Under the pieces are notes generated by a model. That model was not told where the DNA came from. It worked only from the letters and a program-made list of their open reading frames with translations, and ran no database searches. A stretch of DNA of 64,000 bases from Pseudomonadota bacterium (GTDB taxonomy: Bacteria; Pseudomonadota; Alphaproteobacteria; UBA8366), in assembly GCA_036339585.1 (NCBI GenBank), contig JAYZAS010000001.1:124001-188000 (forward strand). Reading direction: 5' to 3'. The position numbers were made by a program, and so were the translations under genes. Shown piece by piece: positions 26,700 to 35,844 of this stretch; position 1 is the first letter of the stretch, and the number at the start of each line of letters is the position of its first letter.

Positions 26700-27685
26700 A
26701 AGCGATACGGGTACCAGAATATGGCGACTCAACCACTCTCTCTTACGACGAGATTCCAATTCCCGTCCTACAGGAAGATGAAGTCTTAGTTGATATCGAA
26801 ATAGCAGGTGTAAATTTCATTGATATCTATAATCGAAAAGGGCTTTACGCGAAATCACAAACCTATTCACAAAGTTTACCAATGACGCTTGGGATGGAGG
26901 GGGGCGGAATTGTTAAGGCTCTTGGCAAAAGTGTAAAAAACCTTAACCTGGGGAATCGTGTTGCCTATCGCACAGAACTCGGCTCTTATGCCGAATTCGC
27001 CAAAGTTGCTGCTTGGAAAATAATTCCGGTATCAGAGGATATTCCTTTAGATATCGCCAACGCATTGATGTTGCAAGGATCAACAGCCCATTATCTCTCC
27101 CATTCACTATTCCCTGTAGACCCTCGCCATCGATACCTTATTCATGCCGCGTCAGGCGGAGTCGGACAGCTATTGGTACAACTCGCAAAAGCTCGTGGAG
27201 CCGAAGTTTTTGCATTAGTTAGTAGTCAAGAAAAAGCTGACTTAGCTATAGTCAATGGCGCCGACCACACCACTTTGTACAAAAAAGAAAATTTTGCTGA
27301 GTCAGTGCTTGAACTAACCAATGGAGAGGGTGTGCATGTGGTCTATGGCTCCATTGGAAAGATGACTATTGCTGAAAGTCTACGGGCCACTAAAAACGAG
27401 GGACTTGTGTTAACTATGGGGCTGCATCCGGGGCTGTCGAAGCTATTAGCCCATTAGATCTTGCCGAAGCTGGGTCAGTATTTTTCACTAGCCCACATCT
27501 AGCTGACTATATATCAAACCGCGAGGAAAGATTGATGCGATCTGGAGATCTTTTTGAGTTATATTAGGAAAGATAAGCTAAGAGTAAATATCGACAAAAT
27601 CTTGCCATTAATCATGACAAGAGAGACGCATCAAATCATGGAAGCCGGGTTAACTAGAGGGAAGCTATTGCTGAAAAACAGCTAA
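26696..27685 (+). pseudogene. Zinc-independent quinone oxidoreductase (QOR-like), two frameshifts
   Basis: The first 240 residues are a normal medium-chain quinone reductase: IEIAGVNFIDIYNRKGLY, LGMEGGGIVKALG and IHAASGGVGQLLVQLAKARGAEVFALV. After LVLTMG, near 27419, the frame leaves the family. The expected continuation AASGAVEAISPLDLAEAGSVFF is present in the next frame, as if one G were missing from a GGGG run. That frame stops at 27567, but the family's end (RKDKLRVNIDKILPL to GKLLLKNS) resumes in the original frame after a TTTTT run at 27551-27555, as if one T were extra. Repairing both gives about 330 residues, normal for QOR. Either it is an early pseudogene or there are two homopolymer sequencing errors. 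Confidence 0.85.
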
Positions 27686-27705
27686 GCTTGCAGTGCGCAA
27701 GAAGT

Positions 27706-28830
27706 ATGGAATATAAAAAAGCCGTCAATGAGCAAGGCGTTAGATCTACTTTGCTGTCTGCAACTGTGCTGTCTTTGGCATTATTGGGTGATGTACTGAT
27801 CTATGTCATATTGCCGGTAAATGCGGAGTTGTTTGGCGTTACCATATTTTGGGTAGGAGTTCTCTTAGCTGCAAACCGATTGATACGCATTTTCGCGTAT
27901 GGCGCTATTGCCGCCTTTGCGGAGCGCATTGGACCCCGTAACCTCGCCATAATATCAGCTATAGCGGCTTCCCTCTCAACTTTTGCCTATGGACTAACAA
28001 CTGGCTGGCCAATCTTGCTTATTGCAAGGGTTACATGGGGGCTTTGTTTTGCGTCTTTAACGCTCGTAGTTTTTGCATATGCTATTAAGGATAGATCCAA
28101 GGCTGGAACAAGAGTAGGTTTTAGCCGCGCAGTCCAGCAAATCTGCCCAGCAGCCGTCCTGTTTCTAGGTCCACTTGGTGCAATAGCCATTGGGCCAACT
28201 GAGATATTTGTTGTGCTTGGCGTTATAAGTGCAGTTGCTATTCCGGTCGCCCTACTTTTACCAAAGGAATGGCGGAAACAAAAACCAAAAAAAACCCAGT
28301 GGCTTCCCATACCAAACCGCTTTGATTGGTTCATGTTTATTGCTGGTTTTACTGTTGATGGCATATTTGCCATGGCCATAACTTTGAGTATCGCAGAGGT
28401 GAGCTCAATTAATTCGGCCATGATTTCTGGGGGTGTTCTGCTGGGGATCCGCCGCGGTTCAGAAGCTTTATTAGCGCCACTCGGTGGTATTTTGGGTGAT
28501 AAATATGGCACAAATTTACTTCTTTTCTGGTCAACTTTAATTACCGCTGTTGGGTTTGCATTCCTAGCGTATGGCTTTTTGTATGTGGGAGGACTTTTAG
28601 CTGTATTAGGACGCTCTTTTATTGCAGCACTCTGGCCCGCAGAAATAGCACTTCGTAATTCTAATAAGACGGCCCTTCGCCGCGTAGCTATAGGTCAAAC
28701 CTGGCGTGATGTAGGGGCGGCTGGTGGGCCACTCATAGCTGGTAGCCTTATAACGACAGTATCACTAGACCTTATTTATTGGTCGATGAGTGTATTAGTA
28801 GTATTGGGCCTTTGGCTGCAACGCCGATGA
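27706..28830 (+). CDS. MFS transporter
   Basis: A 374-residue protein with about 12 hydrophobic helices, starting at ATG 27706 (a TTG at 27688 would add six residues). The motif-A region is FAERIGPRNLAIISAIAA in the loop between helices 2 and 3 and GDKYGTNLLLFWSTLI in the matching C-terminal loop. ARVTWGLCFASLTLVVFAYA resembles helix 4. There is no signal to name a substrate. It lies 20 bp after the quinone oxidoreductase remnant on the same strand, so the PanE-like gene, the oxidoreductase and this transporter probably formed one operon that imports or exports a small organic compound. Confidence 0.85.
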   Translation: MEYKKAVNEQGVRSTLLSATVLSLALLGDVLIYVILPVNAELFGVTIFWVGVLLAANRLIRIFAYGAIAAFAERIGPRNLAIISAIAASLSTFAYGLTTGWPILLIARVTWGLCFASLTLVVFAYAIKDRSKAGTRVGFSRAVQQICPAAVLFLGPLGAIAIGPTEIFVVLGVISAVAIPVALLLPKEWRKQKPKKTQWLPIPNRFDWFMFIAGFTVDGIFAMAITLSIAEVSSINSAMISGGVLLGIRRGSEALLAPLGGILGDKYGTNLLLFWSTLITAVGFAFLAYGFLYVGGLLAVLGRSFIAALWPAEIALRNSNKTALRRVAIGQTWRDVGAAGGPLIAGSLITTVSLDLIYWSMSVLVVLGLWLQRR

Positions 28831-29187
28831 ATAAGATGGTTGGTGCTATGGGTTGAATTCAAAAAGTCCTCTGTTCTTTTGGTTTCTTTACGATTGTTTT
28901 TATAAGGGATCCGCTACTTAGGCCAAATATTTGATATTCTTTCTAACTCTAAAATGCATCAAAAATTTTCATTGGGCATAACTTCATTCCCGTTTTTCCA
29001 AACGAGCAACAGAATGAGTTAAGGAAAGCCTTGCAGAGCTAAAACAGTCTAATGAAAGGGAAAACTTTTTCTTCAAATAAGAACAAAAAAAGAACACTTT
29101 TGAAATTTATTTTATGATACATTGCGACTGAAAGACAAATAATTATAGAAAAATTTACATGTTCATACTCTGTTCTAGGTGACAGAA
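28831..29187. other. AT-rich intergenic region before nrdA
   Basis: No gene is visible in this stretch, which is notably richer in A and T than its surroundings. It probably holds the promoter for the ribonucleotide reductase operon. I did not find a convincing terminator for the MFS gene. Confidence 0.45.
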
Positions 29188-29234
29188 TTGCAATATATGG
29201 TATGGTGAATAAATTAAATTACGAAATATAGTGT
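29188..29234 (+). promoter_or_regulatory. Candidate tandem NrdR boxes upstream of nrdAB
   Basis: Two 16-bp sequences resemble the NrdR operator, which is AT-rich and palindromic with ACAC/GTGT ends: TTGCAATATATGGTAT at 29188-29203 and TTACGAAATATAGTGT at 29219-29234. By eye they agree with the consensus at about 11 and 12 positions. Their starts are exactly 31 bp apart, the three-turn spacing typical of paired NrdR sites. NrdR represses ribonucleotide reductase genes when dATP/ATP is high. The nrdR gene itself is not in the window. Confidence 0.7.
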
Positions 29235-29251
29235 TTTATGCACAGTTTGTT

Positions 29252-29271
29252 CTTTCCACAGCTGTGGATAG
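29252..29271 (+). promoter_or_regulatory. Palindrome with two near-consensus DnaA boxes in the nrdA leader
   Basis: TCCACAGCTGTGGA (29255-29268) is a perfect 14-bp palindrome. Its two arms form CTTTCCACA and, on the other strand, CTATCCACA, each one mismatch from the DnaA box TTWTNCACA. DnaA regulates nrdAB in Escherichia coli, so a similar role is possible here. The element sits just before the ribosome binding site and could instead act as an RNA hairpin in the leader. Confidence 0.4.
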
Positions 29272-29279
29272 GAGGGGTT

Positions 29280-31298
29280 ATGAGTGACGCAACCGATACA
29301 TACATAGGGGAAGAGACCCTTGAAGACACGGTTGTGGATAACTTTTTAGATTTAAACGTAGAGGAAGCCATAAATGGGGCTTTGAAAAAAACCACACAAC
29401 TGTCACCTGATCAGATTACTGACACAAACTGTGAATTAGATGGGCAACTGACTGAAGACGTTCGAGATACTGTTCAGAATGAGCGTGGTAATCGTATCAC
29501 CTTAGATCGCGGTCGTGATCAATTGCTAACAACTTTTGGCAAGGAAACGTTATCAGATCGATATTTAATGCCAGGTGAAAGTTTCCAAGATCTTTTTGGT
29601 CGAGTTGCACTGCATTATGGAGACGACTCAGCACATGCACAACGACTGTACGATTACTTAAGTAAGTTATGGCTTACTCCATCTACCCCAATCCTATCAA
29701 ATGGTGGCACAAATAGAGGGCTGCCAATTTCATGCTTTTTAAACGAAGCAGGCGATAGTTTGGATGGTATTGTAGACCTTTGGAATGAAAATGTTTGGCT
29801 CGCAGCGCGGGGCGGTGGAATAGGAAGTTACTGGGGTAATTTGCGCTCAATCGGAGAGCAAGTTGGTGCTAACGGGAAAACGTCAGGTATTGTGCCATTT
29901 ATTCGAGTTATGGATTCTATGACACTTGCTATCAGCCAAGGTTCGCTCCGCAGAGGTTCAGCGGCTGTTTATGTTCCAGTAAGCCATCCTGAAATTGAAG
30001 AATTTATTGAAATTAGACGTCCGACGGGAGGTGATCCCAATCGAAAAGCTCTTAATTTGCACCACGGTATTGTAATACCTGATTCATTCATGCGTGCTGT
30101 AGAAAATGATGAGGAATGGGGTCTTACAAGCCCTAAAGATGGCACTGTTTTACGGAAGGTGTCTGCGAGAGACCTTTGGATTCGAATTCTGACTGCACGG
30201 GTAGAGACGGGCGAACCATATTTAATTTTTATTGATCATGTAAATCGTGCTATTCCCGAACATCACAAGCTTGCTGGATTACATGTTAAAATGTCCAATC
30301 TTTGCACCGAAATTACTCTGCCGACTGGCCGGGATAAAAATGGTGGCGAACGAACTGCTGTGTGTTGTATCAGCTCAGTTAACTTGGAACGGTTTGCCGA
30401 GTGGGAACATCATCCAAGTTTCATAGAGGACTCAATGAGATTCCTCGACAACGTCTTGAGTGATTTCATAGATAATGCTCATGATGATTTTAAAAAAGCG
30501 ACTTACTCGGCTATGCGTGAGCGCTCAGTTGGGCTGGGCGTAATGGGCTTTCATTCTTTCTTGCAATCAAAGATGATTCCTTTTGAGAGCGCTATGGCAA
30601 AGGTCTGGAATAAACGCATGTTTACTCATATTCGGGATCAAGCTAACAAAGCTTCAGTTAAGCTTGGCAAAGAACGCGGCGCATGCCCAGATGCTGCAGA
30701 ATTCAATATAATGGAACGTTTTTCATCAAAGATGACCGTGGCTCCCAATGCGTCAACATCCATTATTTGCGGAGGGACATCTCCGGGTATTGAGCCTGTG
30801 GCAGCTAATAGTTTTACTCATAAAACTCTATCCGGCTCTTTTAACGTTCGTAACAAACATCTCAAACAATTACTTGCGAAAAAAGGAAAGGATACCGAAG
30901 AGGTATGGACCTCAATCACAACCAATGAGGGTTCGGTCCAACATCTGGACTTTTTTAGTCAAGATGAAAAGGATGTTTTTCGTACCGCATTTGAGTTAGA
31001 TCAACGTTGGATAATTGAGCATGCAGCGGACCGTGCGCCTAAAATTTGCCAATCACAATCAGTGAATCTGTTTCTTACAGCAGACGTTCATAAGCGAGAC
31101 CTTCATCAGTTACACCTTCAAGCCTGGAAAAAAGGCGTAAAAACACTCTACTACTGCCGGTCTAAATCAATCCAGCGAGCAGAAGTTGTTGCTACGCAAG
31201 CGACTAAAGACGAAGCAAATTCCCCGCGTCTTGAAAACACAAATGGCAGCTCTGACGTTAACCAGATTGACTATGAGGAATGTTTGGCCTGTCAATAG
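29280..31298 (+). CDS. nrdA: Class I ribonucleoside-diphosphate reductase, alpha subunit
   Basis: The start at 29280 follows AGGAGGGG; an in-frame ATG at 29238 lacks such a site. The roughly 672-residue protein makes deoxyribonucleotides from ribonucleoside diphosphates. Key residues are visible: the first redox cysteine in LPISCFLNEAG, the N-x-C-x-E radical motif in NLCTEI, the partner cysteine in CCISSVNLER, the paired tyrosines in LYYCRS and a C-terminal tail ECLACQ with two cysteines for thioredoxin exchange. The N-terminus goes almost directly into ITLDRGRDQLLTTFGKETLSDRYLMPGE, and I see no ATP-cone, so dATP inhibition of the usual kind may be missing. nrdB follows 53 bp downstream. Confidence 0.95.
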   Translation: MSDATDTYIGEETLEDTVVDNFLDLNVEEAINGALKKTTQLSPDQITDTNCELDGQLTEDVRDTVQNERGNRITLDRGRDQLLTTFGKETLSDRYLMPGESFQDLFGRVALHYGDDSAHAQRLYDYLSKLWLTPSTPILSNGGTNRGLPISCFLNEAGDSLDGIVDLWNENVWLAARGGGIGSYWGNLRSIGEQVGANGKTSGIVPFIRVMDSMTLAISQGSLRRGSAAVYVPVSHPEIEEFIEIRRPTGGDPNRKALNLHHGIVIPDSFMRAVENDEEWGLTSPKDGTVLRKVSARDLWIRILTARVETGEPYLIFIDHVNRAIPEHHKLAGLHVKMSNLCTEITLPTGRDKNGGERTAVCCISSVNLERFAEWEHHPSFIEDSMRFLDNVLSDFIDNAHDDFKKATYSAMRERSVGLGVMGFHSFLQSKMIPFESAMAKVWNKRMFTHIRDQANKASVKLGKERGACPDAAEFNIMERFSSKMTVAPNASTSIICGGTSPGIEPVAANSFTHKTLSGSFNVRNKHLKQLLAKKGKDTEEVWTSITTNEGSVQHLDFFSQDEKDVFRTAFELDQRWIIEHAADRAPKICQSQSVNLFLTADVHKRDLHQLHLQAWKKGVKTLYYCRSKSIQRAEVVATQATKDEANSPRLENTNGSSDVNQIDYEECLACQ

Positions 31299-31351
31299 AA
31301 AGGCCTTAAATAGGTGCCCTTGAGCGCCAAAACCGAGGACTAAGTGAAAAA

Positions 31352-32311
31352 ATGTCGTTATTAAACGCTGACCCAATATATAAACCATTTCAATACCCAT
31401 GGGCTTACGATGCTTGGCTAACTCAGCAACGAGTCCACTGGCTTCCTGAAGAAGTGCCGCTCGCCGATGACGTTAAAGATTGGCATAATAAGTTATCGGA
31501 TGCAGAGCGTAACCTGCTGACGCAAATTTTTAGATTTTTCACGCAATCTGATGTTGAAGTCAATAATTGCTATATGAAAAATTATTCACGTGTATTTCAG
31601 CCAACAGAAATACAGATGATGCTTGCGGCCTTTTCAAATATCGAAACTATCCACATTGCGGCTTACTCTCATCTATTGGATACCTTGGGTATGCCAGAAA
31701 ATGAATATCAAGCCTTCTTAAAATATAAAGAGATGAAAGATAAGTATGACTATATGCAGCAATGGGGCGTAGAGACAAAAGAGGATATTGCAAAAACACT
31801 GGCAGTATTTGGAGCATTTACAGAAGGTTTGCAACTATTTGCTAGTTTTGCGATCCTCATGAATTTTCCAAGATTTAATAAAATGAAGGGCATGGGGCAA
31901 ATTGTTTCGTGGTCGGTAAGAGACGAAAGTTTGCATACCGCCTCAATTATCAGACTTTTCCGTACCTTCATTAAAGAAAATAATGAAGTATGGAATGAAA
32001 AATTGCAGCAGGACTTATACGTGAATTGCTCAACAGTCGTGAACCACGAGGATGCCTTTATAGATTTAGCCTTTGAACTTGGGGGAGTAGAAGGTATCGA
32101 TGCCGACGGTGTTAAAAGTTATATAAGATACATTGCTGATCGCAGATTAATGCAACTTGGCTTGCAGCCAATGCATCATATTGAGAAAAATCCATTCCCA
32201 TGGCTCGACGAAATGTTAAACGGTGTTGAGCATGCAAATTTCTTTGAAAACCGTGCCACTGAATACTCTAAGGCCGCAACTCGCGGCACGTGGGACGAAG
32301 CTTTCGACTAG
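31352..32311 (+). CDS. nrdB: Class I ribonucleoside-diphosphate reductase, beta subunit
   Basis: This 319-residue protein holds the diiron-tyrosyl radical centre. The metal-ligand and radical motif reads NIETIHIAAYSHLLDTLG, with Glu and His ligands and the radical-type Tyr seven residues after the Glu, as in the E. coli enzyme. Other ligand segments are FRFFTQSDVEVNN, AFTEGLQLFASF and SVRDESLHTASI. The C-terminus supplies a tail that would dock on NrdA. Length is slightly short of the E. coli protein, as in many alphaproteobacteria. It is followed by a strong terminator, which closes the nrdAB operon. Confidence 0.95.
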   Translation: MSLLNADPIYKPFQYPWAYDAWLTQQRVHWLPEEVPLADDVKDWHNKLSDAERNLLTQIFRFFTQSDVEVNNCYMKNYSRVFQPTEIQMMLAAFSNIETIHIAAYSHLLDTLGMPENEYQAFLKYKEMKDKYDYMQQWGVETKEDIAKTLAVFGAFTEGLQLFASFAILMNFPRFNKMKGMGQIVSWSVRDESLHTASIIRLFRTFIKENNEVWNEKLQQDLYVNCSTVVNHEDAFIDLAFELGGVEGIDADGVKSYIRYIADRRLMQLGLQPMHHIEKNPFPWLDEMLNGVEHANFFENRATEYSKAATRGTWDEAFD

Positions 32312-32352
32312 TTCCTCCCTGGAAGAAGCCCTTACTCTTTTTAAGGGCTACT

Positions 32353-32392
32353 AGCCCCCCAGCTCAATGTCCCGAGCTGGGGGGGCTTTTTA
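32353..32392 (+). terminator. Rho-independent terminator after nrdB
   Basis: AGCCCCCCAGCTC pairs with GAGCTGGGGGGGCT around a short loop and is followed by a T-run. A weaker hairpin (AGCCCTT/AAGGGCT) lies just upstream at about 32326-32349. Together they should end the nrdAB transcript. Confidence 0.9.
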
Positions 32393-32572
32393 AAAGTTGG
32401 GACCCGAGAAATAAAAAATACTCAGCACACTCATTAGCTACACTTTGGTTCCCATGTTAGATGGTTCTTAGGTCTCGAGAACAAAAAGCATTGCGTCCGA
32501 AAGCATCAGAAATCTTTTCTGTATTAGACGTGGATTTTTCCGAGATTATAAAACCTTTAAGAATTAAAAAGT

Positions 32573-34216
32573 TTACCTAGCTTTTTCTGTATTACTCAGT
32601 ATGAGAGGTACGGCTTGTTCGAGGCTTGCAGCCCTCATTGTGGGCATTAGGTCTTGTTCCAAATCAAAGATAGGATTTCCGGATTCCACAAGAATGGAGC
32701 GCAACCCCGCACTCCTAGCACCGGCGATATCTGTCTCCAAAGTGTCACCAATCATAACAATGGAGTCCCGCGAAACGCCGGCGCGCTCAATTGCCAAATC
32801 AAAAATCGCTTTCTGAGGCTTACCAAAATTATACGCCTGCTGCCCGCTTGCAGCCTCTAGAAAAGCCACTACTGGACCTGATTCAGGCTCGGGGCCACCT
32901 TGAGCGGGAATTATAGCATCGGTGTTTGTAGCAAGAAGTTTAGCTCCGTTAATGAGGTGCCGAACAGCAACCGTCAAATCCCCCACATTGAGACCTAGAT
33001 CAATCCCTGCGATCACATACTCCGCTTCATCGCTCTCCACAGCTCCTGCAGCAAGAACTAATTCGCGCAAAGCTGTGCTTCCAATGACATGAACTTTTGG
33101 AGGAGCATCAAGCTCCCTGACAAAGTTTTCCACTGCCACCCCTGATGTTATAATGTTTTCTGGCTCTATCGTTATCCCAAGTCGTTTGAGTTTCCGAACA
33201 TACCCATCAGGAGACAGGCGAGCATTATTTGTTAAAAATATGATTTCAATACCTCGTTCTTGAATCAAGCGAATAGCCTCAGGCGAGCCAGGGATAGCTT
33301 CTTCCCCGGTATAAATCACGCCGTCCATATCAATCAGCAGGCCCTTGATAGTTTCGTTAACACCAGCGACTGATCCCTTTTTTATTTTTCTAACCGCAGG
33401 CCTTGGTGAAATCCAACGTGAATAGAGCTTCTTGCTTGCCACTTTATGAAGCATCCTATCATTCCCATGAACCACACAATGGAGCATCTCGTCTATTGTC
33501 AGTTCCGCCCAAGCCTCTGAAGCCATGCCCGCAGTTGTGAAACTTTCGCTTAATGATTGAATGGTCAAATAATGAATCCCATCAATAGTGCTCAATTTGT
33601 TCCAATGAGTATGACCAGCAATGCAGAGAATAACCTTGCCCGAGGCCTCTATAATTTCCCGGGCACGGTCAGTATTTTTTAACGATGCCCCATCTACGTT
33701 ATTTTCAAACCAGAAGTTTCCCACCATGGATGCATTATCGAGTGGTATGTGTGTGAAAATTATTGTTGGCAGCTCAGTGTGATTAAGATCGGTTTTGAGC
33801 CATAAAAGATCACTGTCACTTGGAATTTGATTATCAGCATAAGTGTTTGACAAATCGATATTCCAGAAAACTAGATGCTTACCCTTCACATCTATGCTAT
33901 TGCTGGAAAGGTTCGATCCAAGCAACTTCTCGTTTTCTCTCACCGTCAAATAATGTAAGTCATGATTGCCTAATAAGTGGTGTATAGGGACTTTGATATT
34001 TCGAAAAACATCAGCGACTTCATTTGTAAGATCTCCATCTGTTATTTTATCCACATTTGTGATTCGATCGCCCAAATCCACTACAGCATCAAAATTCCCA
34101 GCAGAAATCTCGTTCACAAAGGATTCCAACAGAGGTAATGCTTCAGCGCCTTTTTTGGTATAGCGAGGTGGGCCATGATGGATGTCAGTTATGATTGCAA
34201 GCTTCAATGATTTCAT
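32573..34216 (-). CDS. Fused metallophosphoesterase and HAD-IIA (NagD-like) phosphatase
   Basis: A 547-residue protein with two complete hydrolase domains. Residues about 1-255 are a calcineurin-like phosphoesterase, with D-x-H in ITDIHHG, DLGDR, LLGNHD, THIPLD and AGHTHWN, resembling class III cyclic-nucleotide/GpdQ-type enzymes. Residues about 288-547 are a HAD-IIA phosphatase, with the nucleophile motif LLIDMDGVIYTGEEAIPGS, IIFLTNNAR for motif II, the lysine of GKPQKAIF and motif IV in MIGDTLETDIAGA. A diesterase plus a monoesterase could take a phosphodiester such as glycerophosphodiester to alcohol and phosphate in two steps; this is inference. No signal peptide is seen, so it should act in the cytoplasm. 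It stands alone in its transcription unit as far as can be judged. Confidence 0.9.
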   Translation of the reverse strand: MKSLKLAIITDIHHGPPRYTKKGAEALPLLESFVNEISAGNFDAVVDLGDRITNVDKITDGDLTNEVADVFRNIKVPIHHLLGNHDLHYLTVRENEKLLGSNLSSNSIDVKGKHLVFWNIDLSNTYADNQIPSDSDLLWLKTDLNHTELPTIIFTHIPLDNASMVGNFWFENNVDGASLKNTDRAREIIEASGKVILCIAGHTHWNKLSTIDGIHYLTIQSLSESFTTAGMASEAWAELTIDEMLHCVVHGNDRMLHKVASKKLYSRWISPRPAVRKIKKGSVAGVNETIKGLLIDMDGVIYTGEEAIPGSPEAIRLIQERGIEIIFLTNNARLSPDGYVRKLKRLGITIEPENIITSGVAVENFVRELDAPPKVHVIGSTALRELVLAAGAVESDEAEYVIAGIDLGLNVGDLTVAVRHLINGAKLLATNTDAIIPAQGGPEPESGPVVAFLEAASGQQAYNFGKPQKAIFDLAIERAGVSRDSIVMIGDTLETDIAGARSAGLRSILVESGNPIFDLEQDLMPTMRAASLEQAVPLILSNTEKAR

Positions 34217-34269
34217 GGTTTTTTTATTACTGAGCTATTTGACGAAAATGTTACTCACACGGGTTTTGT

Positions 34270-34884
34270 CTACTTGCGATAAATGAAAACTGTAAAGTCC
34301 TGAGGGAGGTAATCGTGCCTCATTTTGACGTTTGCAGTTAGTGTCTTACAAAAGGCTTCCACTTCGAATGGGTCGGCAAACATGAAAGTATTTGGATACT
34401 TGCGCGGCGCCAGGGAAGACAAGCAATTGAAAGCAACTCCTCGTTCCGCAACGTAAAACATTTCAGTCACAGTTCTCCTTAGAAGGCTCATATCGGCTAA
34501 CGAAAATATGCCACTTGCAAATACATATTGTGCTCTGAATTTCTCCGCCACATTCAAAAAATCATTACACTCAAACATGGCATTAGGAAACTTTGACAAA
34601 GGATGCTGGGTTCGGGCCAGTTCAATCATTTTTTCTTGAAAATCAATGCCAGTGTAACGACCCTTGTAACCACGTTCAGTCAGCCAATCAAGAAATCCGG
34701 CGGCTCCACAACCTATATCAAGTATAGAAGAGTCACTAATGTCGGCGACCGCATACATTGCTTCAAACCGAATGCTCTGAAGGTTATTACTAACCCAACC
34801 CATCCCACGATATGACCCACCATGTTTGCGCAACAAAGGGTCATAATAGTCCTTCAATCGAACGTGATGTTGTTCCATATTCAT
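34270..34884 (-). CDS. Class I SAM-dependent methyltransferase
   Basis: A 204-residue protein with the SAM-binding glycine loop ILDIGCGAAGFLDWLTERG (about residues 54-72), followed by the acidic strand end TGIDFQEKMIELAR and the motif YVFASGIFSL where the third conserved segment is expected. There is no further domain to tell whether it methylates a small molecule, lipid or protein. It lies 53 bp upstream of the fused phosphatase gene on the same strand and may be co-transcribed with it. The phrase DYLPQDFTVFIYRK near the C-terminus is typical of class I small-molecule methyltransferases but not diagnostic. Confidence 0.85.
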   Translation of the reverse strand: MNMEQHHVRLKDYYDPLLRKHGGSYRGMGWVSNNLQSIRFEAMYAVADISDSSILDIGCGAAGFLDWLTERGYKGRYTGIDFQEKMIELARTQHPLSKFPNAMFECNDFLNVAEKFRAQYVFASGIFSLADMSLLRRTVTEMFYVAERGVAFNCLSSLAPRKYPNTFMFADPFEVEAFCKTLTANVKMRHDYLPQDFTVFIYRK

Positions 34885-35067
34885 TTGAATTATATACGAG
34901 ATTTAAGTTAATTTTCCGTGCTTTTTTCTGGTGGGAGTATTTATGGCAATCTATTTTGTACTTTCCTCCACGATTTGTGTTTTCTTCCAATATATGAGCA
35001 AATTCTGGTGGTGACCATGTATTTAAGGTTTTACTATACGTTGAGTTTCTTGTTTATGTGAGGCCAT

Positions 35068-35844
35068 GTGACAGAATATTTTTCATTATTGCCCGAGATC
35101 GCAAAACTTGCTGATGACGCGGGTGAAGCAATTATGGCGATTTACCGTACAGATTTTGAAACAAAAATTAAAAATGACCAATCTCCCGTAACTGAAGCCG
35201 ATATTATTGCTGAAAAAATAATTTTAGAGGGGCTTTCTCAATTAACCCCCAATCTGCCCGTCGTAGCCGAAGAACAAGTGGCTGATGGAAAAACACCTAT
35301 TTTAAGTAGCCCTTATTATTGGCTTGTAGATCCGCTCGACGGCACCAAGGAATTTGTGCGGCGGAATGACGAATTTACCGTAAATATTGCACTGATCAGG
35401 ACCAAGTCTCCAATACTCGGTGTTGTTTGTGCTCCAGCATTAAAATCAAGTTATTGGGGAGCCGCTGGACATGGCGCTTTTTGCCGTGAAAATGGAAACA
35501 TTGTGCCGATCGCTGTAAATGTGCCAAAAGATGATGGCGTAAGCATTATCAGTAGTCGACACCATGGTAGCAATCACGAGCTACAAGATTTTCTTGCTAC
35601 TTTCAACGTTGTTCAAACACTTGAGGCAGGAAGTTCACTCAAATTTTGTATGGTCGCAAAGGGTGATGCAGATCTTTATCCGCGCTTTGGTCCAACATGC
35701 GAATGGGATACTGCAGCTGGCCACGCAATACTTGATGCAGCTGGCGGTCAGGTCACAAATGTAGACGGAAGTCCTTTTCTTTACCGAAAAAAGCACTTCC
35801 GTAATTCAAACTTCATCGCATGGGGAGGAATCAATCCTTCCTAA
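35068..35844 (+). CDS. cysQ: 3'(2'),5'-bisphosphate nucleotidase
   Basis: This 258-residue protein of the inositol monophosphatase superfamily hydrolyses 3'-phosphoadenosine 5'-phosphate to AMP in sulfur assimilation. The metal-binding motifs are present: QSPVTEADIIAE near residue 39, VAEEQV near 72 and the D-P-L-D-G-T signature in WLVDPLDGTKEFVRRNDEFTVNIAL near 92. The C-terminal GPTCEWDTAAGHAILDAAGG is typical of CysQ. The start is a GTG at 35068; an ATG three bases earlier is out of frame and meets a stop at once. It is divergent from the methyltransferase and its stop overlaps the convergent Ada-like gene. Confidence 0.93.
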   Translation: MTEYFSLLPEIAKLADDAGEAIMAIYRTDFETKIKNDQSPVTEADIIAEKIILEGLSQLTPNLPVVAEEQVADGKTPILSSPYYWLVDPLDGTKEFVRRNDEFTVNIALIRTKSPILGVVCAPALKSSYWGAAGHGAFCRENGNIVPIAVNVPKDDGVSIISSRHHGSNHELQDFLATFNVVQTLEAGSSLKFCMVAKGDADLYPRFGPTCEWDTAAGHAILDAAGGQVTNVDGSPFLYRKKHFRNSNFIAWGGINPS

